Shown: positions 1 through 8,155 of the stretch, piece by piece | How the letters are laid out: each line of letters starts with the position of its first letter | Position numbering within the stretch: position 1 is the first letter of the stretch | Source of the DNA: Calothrix sp. PCC 7103 | GTDB lineage: Bacteria > Cyanobacteriota > Cyanobacteriia > Cyanobacteriales > Nostocaceae | Assembly: GCF_000331305.1 (NCBI RefSeq) | Contig: NZ_KB217478.1 | Location: 302,779 to 366,778, forward strand | Length of the DNA: 64,000 bases | Direction of reading: 5' to 3' | Notes under the pieces: model-generated | What the model was told of the DNA's origin: nothing | Database searches by the model: none | The model's input: only the letters and a program-made list of their open reading frames with translations | Program-made: the position numbers and the translations under genes

Positions 1-111
1 GTTGATGTAGGCGCCGACCGTGTTAATCGCCATCACCAAAGCGTGAAAGCCTATCATACCAATACGTTTACCCTTAGGTAAGTGCCATTCTACCCCAGCG
101 ATTGTCTGAAC
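1..111 (-). other. partial reading frame running off the left edge
   Basis: On the minus strand a frame is open from about position 111 to the window edge and reads VEWHLPKGKRIGMIGFHALV followed by about ten more residues. It overlaps the end of the neighbouring surface-protein gene in another frame and has no start codon before its first internal Met. It resembles a hydrophobic segment of a membrane protein or the end of a transposase. I cannot assign it. Its first codons lie in the dispersed GAATGGCACTTA element, so it may belong to a mobile element whose edge is here. Confidence 0.25.
73..90. repeat. dispersed 18-mer CTTAAGTAAGTGCCATTC, copy 1
   Basis: CTTAGGTAAGTGCCATTC differs at one position from the copies at 43310-43327 (reverse complement) and 54928-54945. 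Here it supplies the last codons and stop of the truncated surface protein. It looks like the end of a mobile or MITE-like element. Confidence 0.5.
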
Positions 112-1021
112 TTAGTGGTGTAATGTTTGTAGCGTCTGCAATTTCTACAAATGAACCATCTACTCTACGAATTTTGAAATCAACACGCGCGATGTCAGTC
201 GCTCCATTGGCATCGTAAACCCAACCACTACTTACATTGATTGTCTCTGTATTATTATACGATGCTTTATTGATCTGAAATTGCAGCGAATTTGGCGCCG
301 TATTAGTTCGTGTAAAGGTAAACGCTCGTTCTGTTGAAACACTCGCACCTGCTTTATCAATAGCAGTTGCTAACAAGCTATAATTACCTGTCGCCAAATT
401 AAAAGCATCCAAAGATTGATTATAGCTAAAATTGATTCGGCGCCTGTCGAAACTATCAGAAGTTATACTCGCATTATCTGGAATATCAATAATAGCTCCA
501 CTACTGGTACGAATGCGAAAGTCTATTTTGGCAATATCACTACCACCATCTCCATCAAAAATCAAACCATTAATAGCGCTTAGTGTATCTCCACTTCTTA
601 GATTAGAATTACTCAGCTTGAACTGTATTACACTTGGAGCAGTATTTATAAGTTGTGTTGAAACATTTGCACTATAAGTAGTGGCGCCAGTTCCAGGTTG
701 GTAAATGCGAATAAAATATTGACCCACTTCCAAAGTCGTTTTTATTAAGTCAGTCGTGGCGCCAGCCAAATAAGAACCATTTATAATTTCATTAAAATCA
801 ATACTCAAATTCGAGTTTATATCTCGAATGATTTGTACGTCAGCATTACCAGAAAAACTGCTCAACGTCAAATTTAAACTACTGCGACCACTCAAATTGA
901 TACGATAAAAGTCATTTGGGTCAAATGAGTTGAGTGAACCAACAATTAATGATTGTGTATTGGGTGTTAGATTAATTGCTGTACCCAATGTGTTACCAGT
1001 ATTAGTGAATATATTAAACAT
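74..1021 (-). CDS. truncated surface protein with PPC-like domain and repeats
   Basis: The product (315 aa) begins MFNIFTNTGNTLGTAINL. Residues about 1-120 look like a bacterial pre-peptidase C-terminal (PPC) beta domain, with the DFYRINL core and the GQYFIRIYQPGTG closing strand. Two related repeats of about 100 aa follow, each with a pattern like YDANGATDIARVDFKIRRVD. No signal peptide is visible; such cyanobacterial proteins often leave by type I secretion (inference). The ATG at 1021 is chosen because AGGGG lies upstream; the TTG just before it is less likely. The last residues (RMALT) are encoded by a dispersed 18-mer, and the protein stops abruptly after a repeat, so the gene is probably 3'-truncated. 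Confidence 0.6.
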   Translation of the reverse strand: MFNIFTNTGNTLGTAINLTPNTQSLIVGSLNSFDPNDFYRINLSGRSSLNLTLSSFSGNADVQIIRDINSNLSIDFNEIINGSYLAGATTDLIKTTLEVGQYFIRIYQPGTGATTYSANVSTQLINTAPSVIQFKLSNSNLRSGDTLSAINGLIFDGDGGSDIAKIDFRIRTSSGAIIDIPDNASITSDSFDRRRINFSYNQSLDAFNLATGNYSLLATAIDKAGASVSTERAFTFTRTNTAPNSLQFQINKASYNNTETINVSSGWVYDANGATDIARVDFKIRRVDGSFVEIADATNITPLSSDNRWGRMALT

Positions 1022-1241
1022 CAACGTTACCCCTGTTTTTTTCTAAATTGCTCACACTCCTACATACTGGTACAATTTGTTACTTTTTGTTTATAGAGAT
1101 AATGCGTAACTTATTTTTAAAGATATGGTGAAAATCCTAACTCTCTTTTTGAAGAATATAAGGTTGCTGATATTTACCCATATTTACAAATCTTTTTATA
1201 TGTGTATTTTTATACTCAAAAACAATTTAAGGGTAATTATT

Positions 1242-1261
1242 TGTGCGCCATTGGCGCACAT
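1242..1261. repeat. palindrome TGTGCGCCA-T-TGGCGCACA, copy 1
   Basis: A perfect 9+1+9 inverted repeat, identical over 20 bases (TGTGCGCCATTGGCGCACAT) to the copy at 1571-1590. The pair brackets the region upstream of the first kinase gene. It could be a protein operator or a hairpin; the function is unknown. Confidence 0.6.
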
Positions 1262-1340
1262 TTTCTAATTGTGAAGTCTTTGTAAGCTTGAAAGTAGACT
1301 CACATGTGGTCTATGTCATAGTTTTGTTAGGCAAGGAGCG

Positions 1341-1369
1341 CAACGGATGTTGAAACGGATGTAACGGAC
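1341..1369 (+). repeat. degenerate AACGGATGT array
   Basis: Three imperfect copies of the 9-mer AACGGATGT (CAACGGATGTT, AAACGGATG, TAACGGAC), the same family as at 7065-7165, 17829-17848, 24954-24973 and 28738-28757. Confidence 0.5.
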
Positions 1370-1570
1370 AAGTAACTTTTAGTTATAAATATAACTAGCA
1401 TTATTAATTAGTACGTAATTATTGCAAAAAAAGCGCTGTTTTATAGAATGGATTGGTGTAATTAGTGTATTTTTGATACAAACAACATTTTATTTGGCGG
1501 CGCCGAATTAAACAAATCAACTATCCGTTACAGGAGTGATACCGTTGCCAAGCTACGAGTCTACAAATTT

Positions 1571-1590
1571 TGTGCGCCATTGGCGCACAT
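1571..1590. repeat. palindrome TGTGCGCCA-T-TGGCGCACA, copy 2
   Basis: Identical to the copy at 1242-1261. It ends 30 bases before the kinase ATG, so it would fall in the 5' untranslated region or promoter and could act as an operator or mRNA hairpin. Confidence 0.6.
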
Positions 1591-1620
1591 CTACAAAGAG
1601 CGCAGAGAAAGAGGTGTTTA

Positions 1621-2418
1621 ATGGGTTTGGAGTTAAGGCTGGGTGGTAAGCTGGTTGTAGAGATTGCTTCGGTTGTTGAAGTGACTTTGGTGGAGTTACT
1701 TGGGACTGGGGGGTTTGGTTCGGTTTGGAAGGTTGTTGATACTCGAACTAATAATGTATATGTTTTAAAGGTTATTCAGAATATTCAGAGTGGGATACTC
1801 GCTGAACGGGTACGTTTGGAAGCGGAGGTTTCGATTACTTCGCAGTATATTATACCTGTGGTTGGGTTGCGACAGTTGGATTCTACGACTTTCTTTTTAT
1901 TGTTTGAGTATTTTACCGGTTACTCTTTGGATAGATTTTTAACTTATAATTCTTTGTCTTCATCTCAAAAGAGTTATATTTTTTATCAAATTTTGGTTGG
2001 TGTGGGTGATGCTCATCGTTGTAATATCATCCATCGCGATTTGAAACCTGCTAATATCTTGTTAGGTGCCAATGATGAGGTAAAGTTAATTGACTTTGGT
2101 ATTTCTAAGTTCAAGGATTATCGATTGACGCTTGATAATCAGATTTTTGGCACTATTCCTTATATTGCACCTGAGCTATTATTGTACGGCGCCTCAATAG
2201 CAGATGCACGCGCGGATATTTACGCTTTGGGTCACATTTTGTATCAACTTACGACGGGTGAGCATTTTTGGACACGAAAAAATTTGCGAAATATGGATGA
2301 CTTTTTTCGCTATCTAAAGCAAACTCCGGCGCCGACTGACGCGATAGAATTGGATGGTTTTGACTGCGATTTTATTCCAAACGCGAAAAGTATCATATCA
2401 CGTATTGCAACAACGTAG
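1621..2418 (+). CDS. Ser/Thr protein kinase, possibly 3'-truncated
   Basis: Cytosolic Hanks-type kinase of 265 aa. Visible motifs: Gly-rich loop GTGGFGSVW (residues about 31-39), the VLK lysine, catalytic loop HRDLKPANIL, DFG in LIDFGISK and the activation end YIAPELL. All residues needed for activity are present. The ATG at 1621 is chosen because AGAGGTG lies just upstream; a TTG at 1570 inside a palindrome is unlikely. The C-terminus ends shortly after subdomain X, before the usual conserved Arg of subdomain XI, and overlaps the next gene by 65 bases in the +1 frame. This suggests either translational overlap or a broken kinase-vWA fusion. First gene of the kinase/vWA/FHA cluster. Confidence 0.85.
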   Translation: MGLELRLGGKLVVEIASVVEVTLVELLGTGGFGSVWKVVDTRTNNVYVLKVIQNIQSGILAERVRLEAEVSITSQYIIPVVGLRQLDSTTFFLLFEYFTGYSLDRFLTYNSLSSSQKSYIFYQILVGVGDAHRCNIIHRDLKPANILLGANDEVKLIDFGISKFKDYRLTLDNQIFGTIPYIAPELLLYGASIADARADIYALGHILYQLTTGEHFWTRKNLRNMDDFFRYLKQTPAPTDAIELDGFDCDFIPNAKSIISRIATT

Positions 2419-3022
2419 CGCTGATATTATGTTTGTCCTCGACTGTACTGGAAGTATGCAGGGAGAAATTGATGCGATTAAGGATGCAATTATTAGCTTT
2501 GCTGACAGTATAAAGTCTGATGGTGTACGCGCACGAGTCGGGTTAATTGAATTTCGCGATAGATTAATTAACGAAGAACACCAAGTATTAAAGTTTAATG
2601 GGGAAATATTTACAAGTGACCCTGCAATGTTTCGTAATGAGGTAGGAAAACTCAAAGCATCTGGTGGTGGTGATGAACCCGAAAGTAGTCTTGATGCAAT
2701 TTTACTCGCTTTGCGTCAACCTTTCAGCAACACTGCAAGTAAAGTAATTGTTTTAGTTACTGACGCATCACCCCATATCCCCGACTTGGAAACAAAGAGC
2801 ATTGACCAAGTAGTACAAGCAATACGTGATGTTAATATCCAGCAATTATATTTAGTTATTCCCACTCAAGATGCTAACTGTCATATTTATCTGAAATTAT
2901 TAGAAGCAGCAAGGGGACTTGCATTTGAACTGGGACAAGGTGATGATTTTCGTAAACGTGCTGAAGACTTCAAACGCACATTAATGTCATTAGGCAAAAC
3001 TATTTCTCAAGCAACTCGATAA
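2354..3022 (+). CDS. von Willebrand factor A (vWA) domain protein
   Basis: The product reads through a vWA fold: MIDAS motif DCTGSM (DxxGSM-like), then ESSLDAILLAL and the VLVTDASPH strand carrying the third MIDAS Asp, and ends at a helix about 200 residues on. It probably binds a divalent metal and mediates protein contacts. The start is uncertain: the ATG used here lies inside the kinase gene, and the recognisable vWA fold only begins at SADIMFVLD, about 25 codons later, just after the kinase stop. Kinase and vWA genes or fusions occur together in TerY-like phosphorylation modules (established knowledge), so the two products may act as a pair. Function in this organism is unknown. Confidence 0.75.
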   Translation: MVLTAILFQTRKVSYHVLQQRSADIMFVLDCTGSMQGEIDAIKDAIISFADSIKSDGVRARVGLIEFRDRLINEEHQVLKFNGEIFTSDPAMFRNEVGKLKASGGGDEPESSLDAILLALRQPFSNTASKVIVLVTDASPHIPDLETKSIDQVVQAIRDVNIQQLYLVIPTQDANCHIYLKLLEAARGLAFELGQGDDFRKRAEDFKRTLMSLGKTISQATR

Positions 3023-3030
3023 TTTTTTAT

Positions 3031-3144
3031 TGTCATGAGTCACCGTAGTGAAGCATCTCATAAGTCTCCAAATTAATAACTATTTAGAATTTTTGCTACG
3101 TTTACAATCATAATTTAGATTCTTCACTGCGTTCAGAATGACAG
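3031..3144. repeat. dispersed repeat (TGTCATG..GAAGCATC / AGATTCTTC..TCAGAATGACA), copy 1
   Basis: Its ends, TGTCATG..GTAGTGAAGCATCTC and AGATTCTTCACTGCGTTCAGAATGACA (in part), match the copy at 17857-17940. The two ends are roughly complementary (TGTCAT / ATGACA), so the unit can fold back. It is a small non-coding dispersed element between two signalling genes. Confidence 0.55.
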
Positions 3145-3241
3145 TTGAGAATTCTTAAGAATCTTTTAATGTATTAAAACTTAAATAAAAGTAATAAAAA
3201 CAAATTGTTCGCGAATAACAAACTTGGTACAATAGCTCTAA

Positions 3242-4423
3242 ATGCATCACAAAACCTCAATGCGTTGTCTAAACTGCCACCTCCAAGGAATAACAACATC
3301 AACACAAATATGTCCAAAATGCAACGTACATCTTCCTTCACTGATGCGTGATGTATTGTTACCTGGTACTATTATACATCAAGGCGCCTACTGTATTGAT
3401 TATGCACTGGGTCGAGGTGGGTTTGGCATTACATATCAAGCAGTTCACAGCAAGTTAGAAAAAAAAGTTGCAATCAAAGAATATTATCCTCAAGAACATG
3501 CACTACGCGACACTTACACCGGAATTCTAATTGTTCCAACTGCAAAACAAGATATTTATCAGCGTGGTTTATCAAGATTTGTTACAGAAGGTAAAATATT
3601 AGCAAAAATTAATCATCCAAATGTTGTTCGCGTAGAAAATTACTTTGAAGAACGTGGTACAGCTTATTTAGTCATGGAACTAATAGATGGTTATACTTTG
3701 CGTGAAGAATTGAATAGACAACCAAATAAAAAGCTTACACATTCGAGAGTTGAATTTATTATATCCGCGTTAGTCGATGCTTTAGCAACTGTACACGCAC
3801 AAGGCATTTATCATTTAGATTTAAAACCTGATAATGTATTATTAACATCCGATAATCGTTTAGTTCTAGTTGACTTCGGCGCCTCAAGACAAGGGTTAAG
3901 TACTGGTACAACGAGTCAAGCTTTCACTTTAGATTATGCACCCCCCGAAGTTCTCGCTGGTAAAGACTATGGTGCAGAAAGTGATATATTTGAACTAGGA
4001 ATGATGCTGCATGAAATGATTATAGGTGAATTGCCACCACGCGCAATCGACCGGATATTTAACGATAATTGGAATCCAGACTTACACCCATTAACCGAAC
4101 CCTGGAAAAACTTAATTATCTCAGCACTACAAATACAAAAACACATGCGCCCTAGTAATGTCAAACAATGGTGGCGCCATACCCCAACGATACAGCAAAC
4201 AACATCACAAATAAATTGCCATGCATGTAATGCGTCAAACCCCGCAACGCATAAATTTTGCCAAAGTTGTGGAACTTCATTACAAGTAGCTATTTTAAAC
4301 TCAACTCAACAACAATCAGAAAATCCCGAACTTCAGCAAAGTGACATCCACCCCGATGACTGGGCAAAAACTCAGAAAAAAGGGTTTTTTAAATTTCTCG
4401 GTTCTTTACTCGACGATAACTAA
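3242..4423 (+). CDS. zinc-ribbon Ser/Thr protein kinase
   Basis: 393 aa. An N-terminal zinc ribbon (CLNCHLQ..CPKC, residues about 9-28) is followed by a kinase domain (about 45-310): Gly loop GRGGFGITY, VAIKEYYPQ with the catalytic Lys, VMELIDGYTL hinge, catalytic loop HLDLKPDNVLL, DFGASR and APPEVL. The HRD arginine is replaced by Leu (HLD), a variant I associate with a cyanobacterial kinase subfamily that keeps the catalytic Asp and Asn. A second ribbon (CHACN..CQSCG) lies near residue 328, before a low-complexity tail. No membrane segment. It sits 13 bases before the next gene and likely shares its transcript with the PH-like and FHA proteins, which are plausible partners or substrates. 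Confidence 0.85.
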   Translation: MHHKTSMRCLNCHLQGITTSTQICPKCNVHLPSLMRDVLLPGTIIHQGAYCIDYALGRGGFGITYQAVHSKLEKKVAIKEYYPQEHALRDTYTGILIVPTAKQDIYQRGLSRFVTEGKILAKINHPNVVRVENYFEERGTAYLVMELIDGYTLREELNRQPNKKLTHSRVEFIISALVDALATVHAQGIYHLDLKPDNVLLTSDNRLVLVDFGASRQGLSTGTTSQAFTLDYAPPEVLAGKDYGAESDIFELGMMLHEMIIGELPPRAIDRIFNDNWNPDLHPLTEPWKNLIISALQIQKHMRPSNVKQWWRHTPTIQQTTSQINCHACNASNPATHKFCQSCGTSLQVAILNSTQQQSENPELQQSDIHPDDWAKTQKKGFFKFLGSLLDDN

Positions 4424-4436
4424 CTAATTTAAAACT

Positions 4437-5084
4437 ATGACAGCAAACGTATCATACAACCAACACGAGCAAAACCAGCAAAGTCAGCAAAACGATATTC
4501 GTATTGCATCCAGCATTCTACATCGAGCAACGCAAGATGACACAGATGCTATTGCCACAATGTTTAAACAGTTTTTAGCTGATGACGAACAAATATATTT
4601 AGTCTCATACCTCGGTCTACAAGGGTTATGGGGTTTTGGGACTCGCGAATTTGCATGTTTAACCGACCGACGTGTTGCTGACATCACTGTTGGTAGGTTT
4701 GGCAAAGTCTCTTACCAAGATGGATATTTAGAACATATTAACAGTACTTTTGTATTTCAACCATCAAAGCTCAAACTATATATAAGTGTAGGGTTCTTGT
4801 TTGCCATTCCAATAATGACATTCCTATCGCTGTTATTATCTCCAGTAGATATTATTCTCAATTTGATTATTTTGGTGATTACAACTGGAATCGCTTTATT
4901 ATTACTGCCAATATTTGTACAATTTTACTACCGTTTTAACAAATGTGGAATATTAATCGCAGTGCGTGGGGGTATTCCCATATATATATTTACCAATCGT
5001 AAGCTATTAACGCGCGCAAATACGTTATGTCGGGTGATGACAGTGAGTCGGGAAGAAAGAATTAAGTTACGTGGAGTAGTTTAA
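4437..5084 (+). CDS. membrane protein with PH-like domain
   Basis: 215 aa, no named family recognised with certainty. Residues about 35-115 match the C-terminal half of the next gene's product: FKQF..DEQ, YLG.(Q/R)GLWG.GTR.FAC, RRVADITVG, YQDG.LEHINS and QPSKL. The pattern of strands around RRVADITVGRFGKVSYQDG recalls bacterial PH-like (lipid- or peptide-binding) domains, which is an inference. Two hydrophobic helices follow (about 115-165). The N-terminal 20 residues are Gln/Asn-rich. Spacing to both neighbours is tight (13 and 1 bases), so it is co-transcribed with the zinc-ribbon kinase and the FHA protein. It looks like an FHA-less duplicate of the downstream gene. Confidence 0.75.
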   Translation: MTANVSYNQHEQNQQSQQNDIRIASSILHRATQDDTDAIATMFKQFLADDEQIYLVSYLGLQGLWGFGTREFACLTDRRVADITVGRFGKVSYQDGYLEHINSTFVFQPSKLKLYISVGFLFAIPIMTFLSLLLSPVDIILNLIILVITTGIALLLLPIFVQFYYRFNKCGILIAVRGGIPIYIFTNRKLLTRANTLCRVMTVSREERIKLRGVV

Positions 5085-5085
5085 T

Positions 5086-6312
5086 ATGTACGAAATTACT
5101 TTTGGATGGCAAATACAAGGAAAGCGATTTTCACAAACTTTATCATTTGATTCTACCAAGGCACCTGGAATCATCAAAATTGGACGCGACCCAAATCAGT
5201 GTGATATCGTTGTTGTCGATGAGAACAACCATGTTTCACGTTTGCACGCAGAAATTCTATTTAATAGTGATTCTGGAATATTCTACCTGCAAAATGCGAC
5301 TTTGCATAAATCTCAACCCAATACTGTATTTTTAAATAGTGATATAGTTACAGAAGAAGTTGAAATTCATAATGGTGATATAATCACACTGCGTGATGTG
5401 CCAATTACAGTAGAGAGTATGAGGGTACAAATCAAAAATCAAATACAGGCGCCAGTAGCAGCTAATATAAATCAATATAACCCAACTCAAGTCAGCACTC
5501 CTCAATACCAATCAAATAATCAATACCCAGCTAACCAAAACTATAATATTCCCAACAATTCACAAAACTTACAGACATTGCAGTTAGAAGCTCAAAACCA
5601 AGTTAAACAGCAAGGTGGAATTACACTTGGTCAAAGTATATTACAAAATGCATCTAAAAATGACTTCGGCGCCATTTCAGTGATGTTCAAGCAATTTATT
5701 CCAGAAGATGAGCAAATTGAATACGCATGTTATTTAGGTATTCGAGGACTATGGGGAATAGGAACTCGGCAATTTGCTTGTGTGACAAACCGTCGAGTTG
5801 CGGATATTACAGTTGGTTTATTTGGTGAAGTCACATATCAAGATGGATTCTTAGAGCATATCAATAGCGGTATAATTTATCAACCTTCTAAACTATGGTT
5901 ATATGTAATGCTACTAGGATATTTTCTTTTTGGTATCAGTTTCACATTACCTATTTGGACTACTATTTTATCAGCTTTCAGTTCGGCACCGTTAATATTG
6001 ATATTTAGTATCGCTTCATCAGCGTTATTTGTACCATTGGTAGTAAAATGGTATTACCGAATTGTCAAATGTGGTTTAGTAATGACGGTGAGAGAAGGTG
6101 AAGTATATCTAAGTCCGATGGGATATGCTTTTAGTCATCGTCTAATTTACTTTTTCAGTAACCGTAAACTAATTACACGAGCAAGCAGTTTATATCGTAA
6201 CTTTATTATTCAACGGGAAATTCGACTAAATGCAGTTGAAAATTATCCTTTACCAAACCAGCAACCCAAACAAACACCCGTTCGCTTAACACCGCTTGCT
6301 ATTTCTAGGTAA
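5086..6312 (+). CDS. FHA domain fused to PH-like membrane domain
   Basis: 408 aa. Residues about 25-110 form a forkhead-associated (FHA) domain: KIGRDPNQCDIVV, VSRLHAEI with the phosphothreonine-contacting Arg/Ser, and NGDIITL. FHA domains bind phospho-Thr peptides, so this product is the expected reader of the kinases encoded just upstream. A Gln/Asn-rich linker (about 125-185) leads to a second copy of the PH-like and two-helix membrane module found in the preceding gene, followed by SNRKLITRASSLYR near the C-terminus, also shared with it. The ATG follows the previous stop by one base. The 3' end overlaps the convergent DUF364 gene by 8 bases. Confidence 0.85.
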   Translation: MYEITFGWQIQGKRFSQTLSFDSTKAPGIIKIGRDPNQCDIVVVDENNHVSRLHAEILFNSDSGIFYLQNATLHKSQPNTVFLNSDIVTEEVEIHNGDIITLRDVPITVESMRVQIKNQIQAPVAANINQYNPTQVSTPQYQSNNQYPANQNYNIPNNSQNLQTLQLEAQNQVKQQGGITLGQSILQNASKNDFGAISVMFKQFIPEDEQIEYACYLGIRGLWGIGTRQFACVTNRRVADITVGLFGEVTYQDGFLEHINSGIIYQPSKLWLYVMLLGYFLFGISFTLPIWTTILSAFSSAPLILIFSIASSALFVPLVVKWYYRIVKCGLVMTVREGEVYLSPMGYAFSHRLIYFFSNRKLITRASSLYRNFIIQREIRLNAVENYPLPNQQPKQTPVRLTPLAISR

Positions 6313-7063
6313 ATGATGCTAATTCTAAAACACGGTACTGTACACCTGTTTCAAAAATTCTAGTTCCTCCTCCTTCAGCTATTGTCTGTCTTAGTAATTC
6401 CTTGTGAGTAACTGCAATACCCGCTAAATAGTCAATTCCCATTTCTCTTAATTCTGGCAACCAGGGTACAGTGGGTCCCATCAATACGAGTTTCGCGTTT
6501 TGTGATAACTCAACTAAACGGGGAAAGGTTTTGTTGACTATTGAGGTTGCCGTTAAAAATACCCAATCAGCTTCTGGTAAAATATACTCGCAAGCTGTAT
6601 CAGGAAGGTCTTGTGAAGTTGGTTGACGTTCGAGTACTTGCAAGTCTATTTCTTGTTCGTATTGTGATAACCCAGGATAACGTCCGATAACTACTACTTT
6701 TTTTCCGCGAATTAGTGGTAAAAAGTGTTCAAAAACCGCCAAATTACCAGAAACTTTGGGGTATAATGGCGCCGATGCTACAATAAGTGGAGAGGAAGCG
6801 TTAATTACAGCATTGATAGCTGCCATACCTATAGTAGCTTGATAACTATCCCAAGATTTTAACCAAGGCGCCAAATCATTAATTTTTTGATTTACTAAGG
6901 TTCCCGACCAAGGTAGAGTACGGGTTGGTTGAGCAGGACTCATACATAACCCGATTCCTTCTACTTGGCAGTATGTCCAGGTTAGTCCAATAATTATTTC
7001 TTTTACTGCTGTGTCTGTTTGGGCTGAGTCTAATAGTAAATTATAAATTTGTCGTGGGTGCAT
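6305..7063 (-). CDS. DUF364 / DUF4213-type putative heavy-metal chelation protein
   Basis: 252 aa, cytosolic. The sequence has the family's two-part build: an N-terminal DUF4213-like region (IIIGLTWTYCQVEG..GLCMSP) and a C-terminal Rossmann-like region with KKVVVIGRYPGL (about 135-147), ADWVFLTATSIVNKTFPRL and VLMGPTVPWLPEL. The family is linked to metal or radical-SAM cofactor handling, but no reaction is established. The ATG at 7063 is chosen over an upstream TTG (7069) that falls inside a repeat. No ribosome site is visible because the gene directly abuts that repeat. Confidence 0.75.
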   Translation of the reverse strand: MHPRQIYNLLLDSAQTDTAVKEIIIGLTWTYCQVEGIGLCMSPAQPTRTLPWSGTLVNQKINDLAPWLKSWDSYQATIGMAAINAVINASSPLIVASAPLYPKVSGNLAVFEHFLPLIRGKKVVVIGRYPGLSQYEQEIDLQVLERQPTSQDLPDTACEYILPEADWVFLTATSIVNKTFPRLVELSQNAKLVLMGPTVPWLPELREMGIDYLAGIAVTHKELLRQTIAEGGGTRIFETGVQYRVLELASFT

Positions 7064-7064
7064 T

Positions 7065-7165
7065 GGCAACGGATTATAAACGGATGTAACGGATAATTGA
7101 TTTTAGACGATTAAACTTTATTTGTAATCCATAACTCATCCGTTACATCCGTTACATCCGTTGCC
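7065..7165. repeat. inverted AACGGATGT repeat element (MITE-like)
   Basis: A 101-bp unit starts with GGCAACGGAT and ends with its complement ATCCGTTGCC. The left arm has GGCAACGG..AAACGGATGTAACGGAT; the right arm has three CCGTTACAT units. It lies exactly between the DUF364 start and the methyltransferase gene and supplies the methyltransferase C-terminal codons. The arms could form one long hairpin. Related arrays lie at 1341, 17829, 24954 and 28738. Confidence 0.65.
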
Positions 7166-7819
7166 AATTTCCGCTGTCCAATGTAAGTCAGATGATTGGT
7201 AAACTTTAACACCTGTTATTCCAGCAATTTCTAGCATTTCACCAACTTCAGAAATTGTGAATGAAGCATGTAGTGAGTCTCGAAATAACCTTGTTTGGTG
7301 TTCGTTATACTCAGTACCAATACTCTGCACAATATTATTCATGGTTGCTTCGTTTACTGGTCGGAGTAAATCGCGAATAAAAATCCCTCCGTCTGGTTTT
7401 AATACTCGTTTAATTTCGGTAAAAAAAGGTATTGGGTCTGGTAAATGATGAATTAAGCTGTTGGACATCACCATATCAAATTGTCCATCTTGATATGGTA
7501 AATTTTTAGAATCAACGAGTTCAAGTGATATTTGTTGTTGTAATCCTAGTGTTTCTATATTCTTGGCGCCTATTTTCAGCATATTCTCAGCAAGGTCTAT
7601 GCCAATGATTTGTAAATTTGGGCACCGTTGACACATTAGTTGACACATTAAAATTGGTATACGTGCTGTCCCTGTACCTGCATCTAACACTAAACCAGAG
7701 GCGCCTAAGCTAATTGCGTGTTCTGCAAATGCGGTGTTAACATTAGTAAAATCCATTGCATCATATTCGATAGCCTCTTGTAAGGTATCCATGACTTCTG
7801 GTTCGAGTACTCGCTGCAT
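7136..7819 (-). CDS. class I SAM-dependent methyltransferase
   Basis: 227 aa. Rossmann methyltransferase with motif I VLDAGTGTARIPI (about residues 43-55), the acidic IIGIDLAENML after strand 2, DSKNLPYQDGQFDMV and NSLIHHLPDP (Methyltransf_11-like). The substrate cannot be read from sequence. The start codon directly follows the stop of the small upstream gene (TAG-ATG), so translation is probably coupled. The last eight residues, NGCNGCNG, come from the AACGGATGT repeat that has invaded the 3' end, so the ancestral C-terminus was probably different. Confidence 0.85.
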   Translation of the reverse strand: MQRVLEPEVMDTLQEAIEYDAMDFTNVNTAFAEHAISLGASGLVLDAGTGTARIPILMCQLMCQRCPNLQIIGIDLAENMLKIGAKNIETLGLQQQISLELVDSKNLPYQDGQFDMVMSNSLIHHLPDPIPFFTEIKRVLKPDGGIFIRDLLRPVNEATMNNIVQSIGTEYNEHQTRLFRDSLHASFTISEVGEMLEIAGITGVKVYQSSDLHWTAEIGNGCNGCNG

Positions 7820-8023
7820 CTAAAATGTCTCCACATCTTGACCATAAGCAACGCACGGACTTTCTATCTCATGCATTGGTTGAAAAGAACTACAGAAAGT
7901 GACATTATAACAATTAATTTCAAACTCTTCTGGATGCGTACACTCTATGGTGCCTATCCTTGAAACATGAAAAATACAATCATTACATATAGTTTTATTT
8001 CGTTTATCAGCAAGTTCTGACAT
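7820..8023 (-). CDS. small Cys-rich conserved-type protein
   Basis: 67 aa with seven cysteines (CNDCIFH, IECTHP, NCYNVTFC, PCVAYG), spaced as in a small metal-binding or disulfide-linked domain. Function unknown. No signal peptide. Its stop directly precedes the methyltransferase ATG, so the two genes form a unit and the methyltransferase could act on the same pathway. The CxxC..C..C pattern would suit zinc or Fe-S binding (inference). Confidence 0.6.
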   Translation of the reverse strand: MSELADKRNKTICNDCIFHVSRIGTIECTHPEEFEINCYNVTFCSSFQPMHEIESPCVAYGQDVETF

Positions 8024-8155
8024 ATTACCAAATTCTCCTAGATACTTCTAAGAGTATGGTGGCATCATCGCACGAATGTTTTCAATCAAATTATCAAAAT
8101 CAAATGTGGTAATTAAGCTAAAATATAGCACAGAAAGGGCAGCCGATTAGCTATC

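Larger units (their letters stand above)
1025..1620. other. intergenic region with palindromes
   Basis: Divergent spacer between the surface protein and the kinase. It holds two identical 19-bp inverted repeats (1242-1260, 1571-1589), a degenerate AACGGATGT array (1341-1369) and a half copy near 1520. No convincing open frame was seen. Confidence 0.5.
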
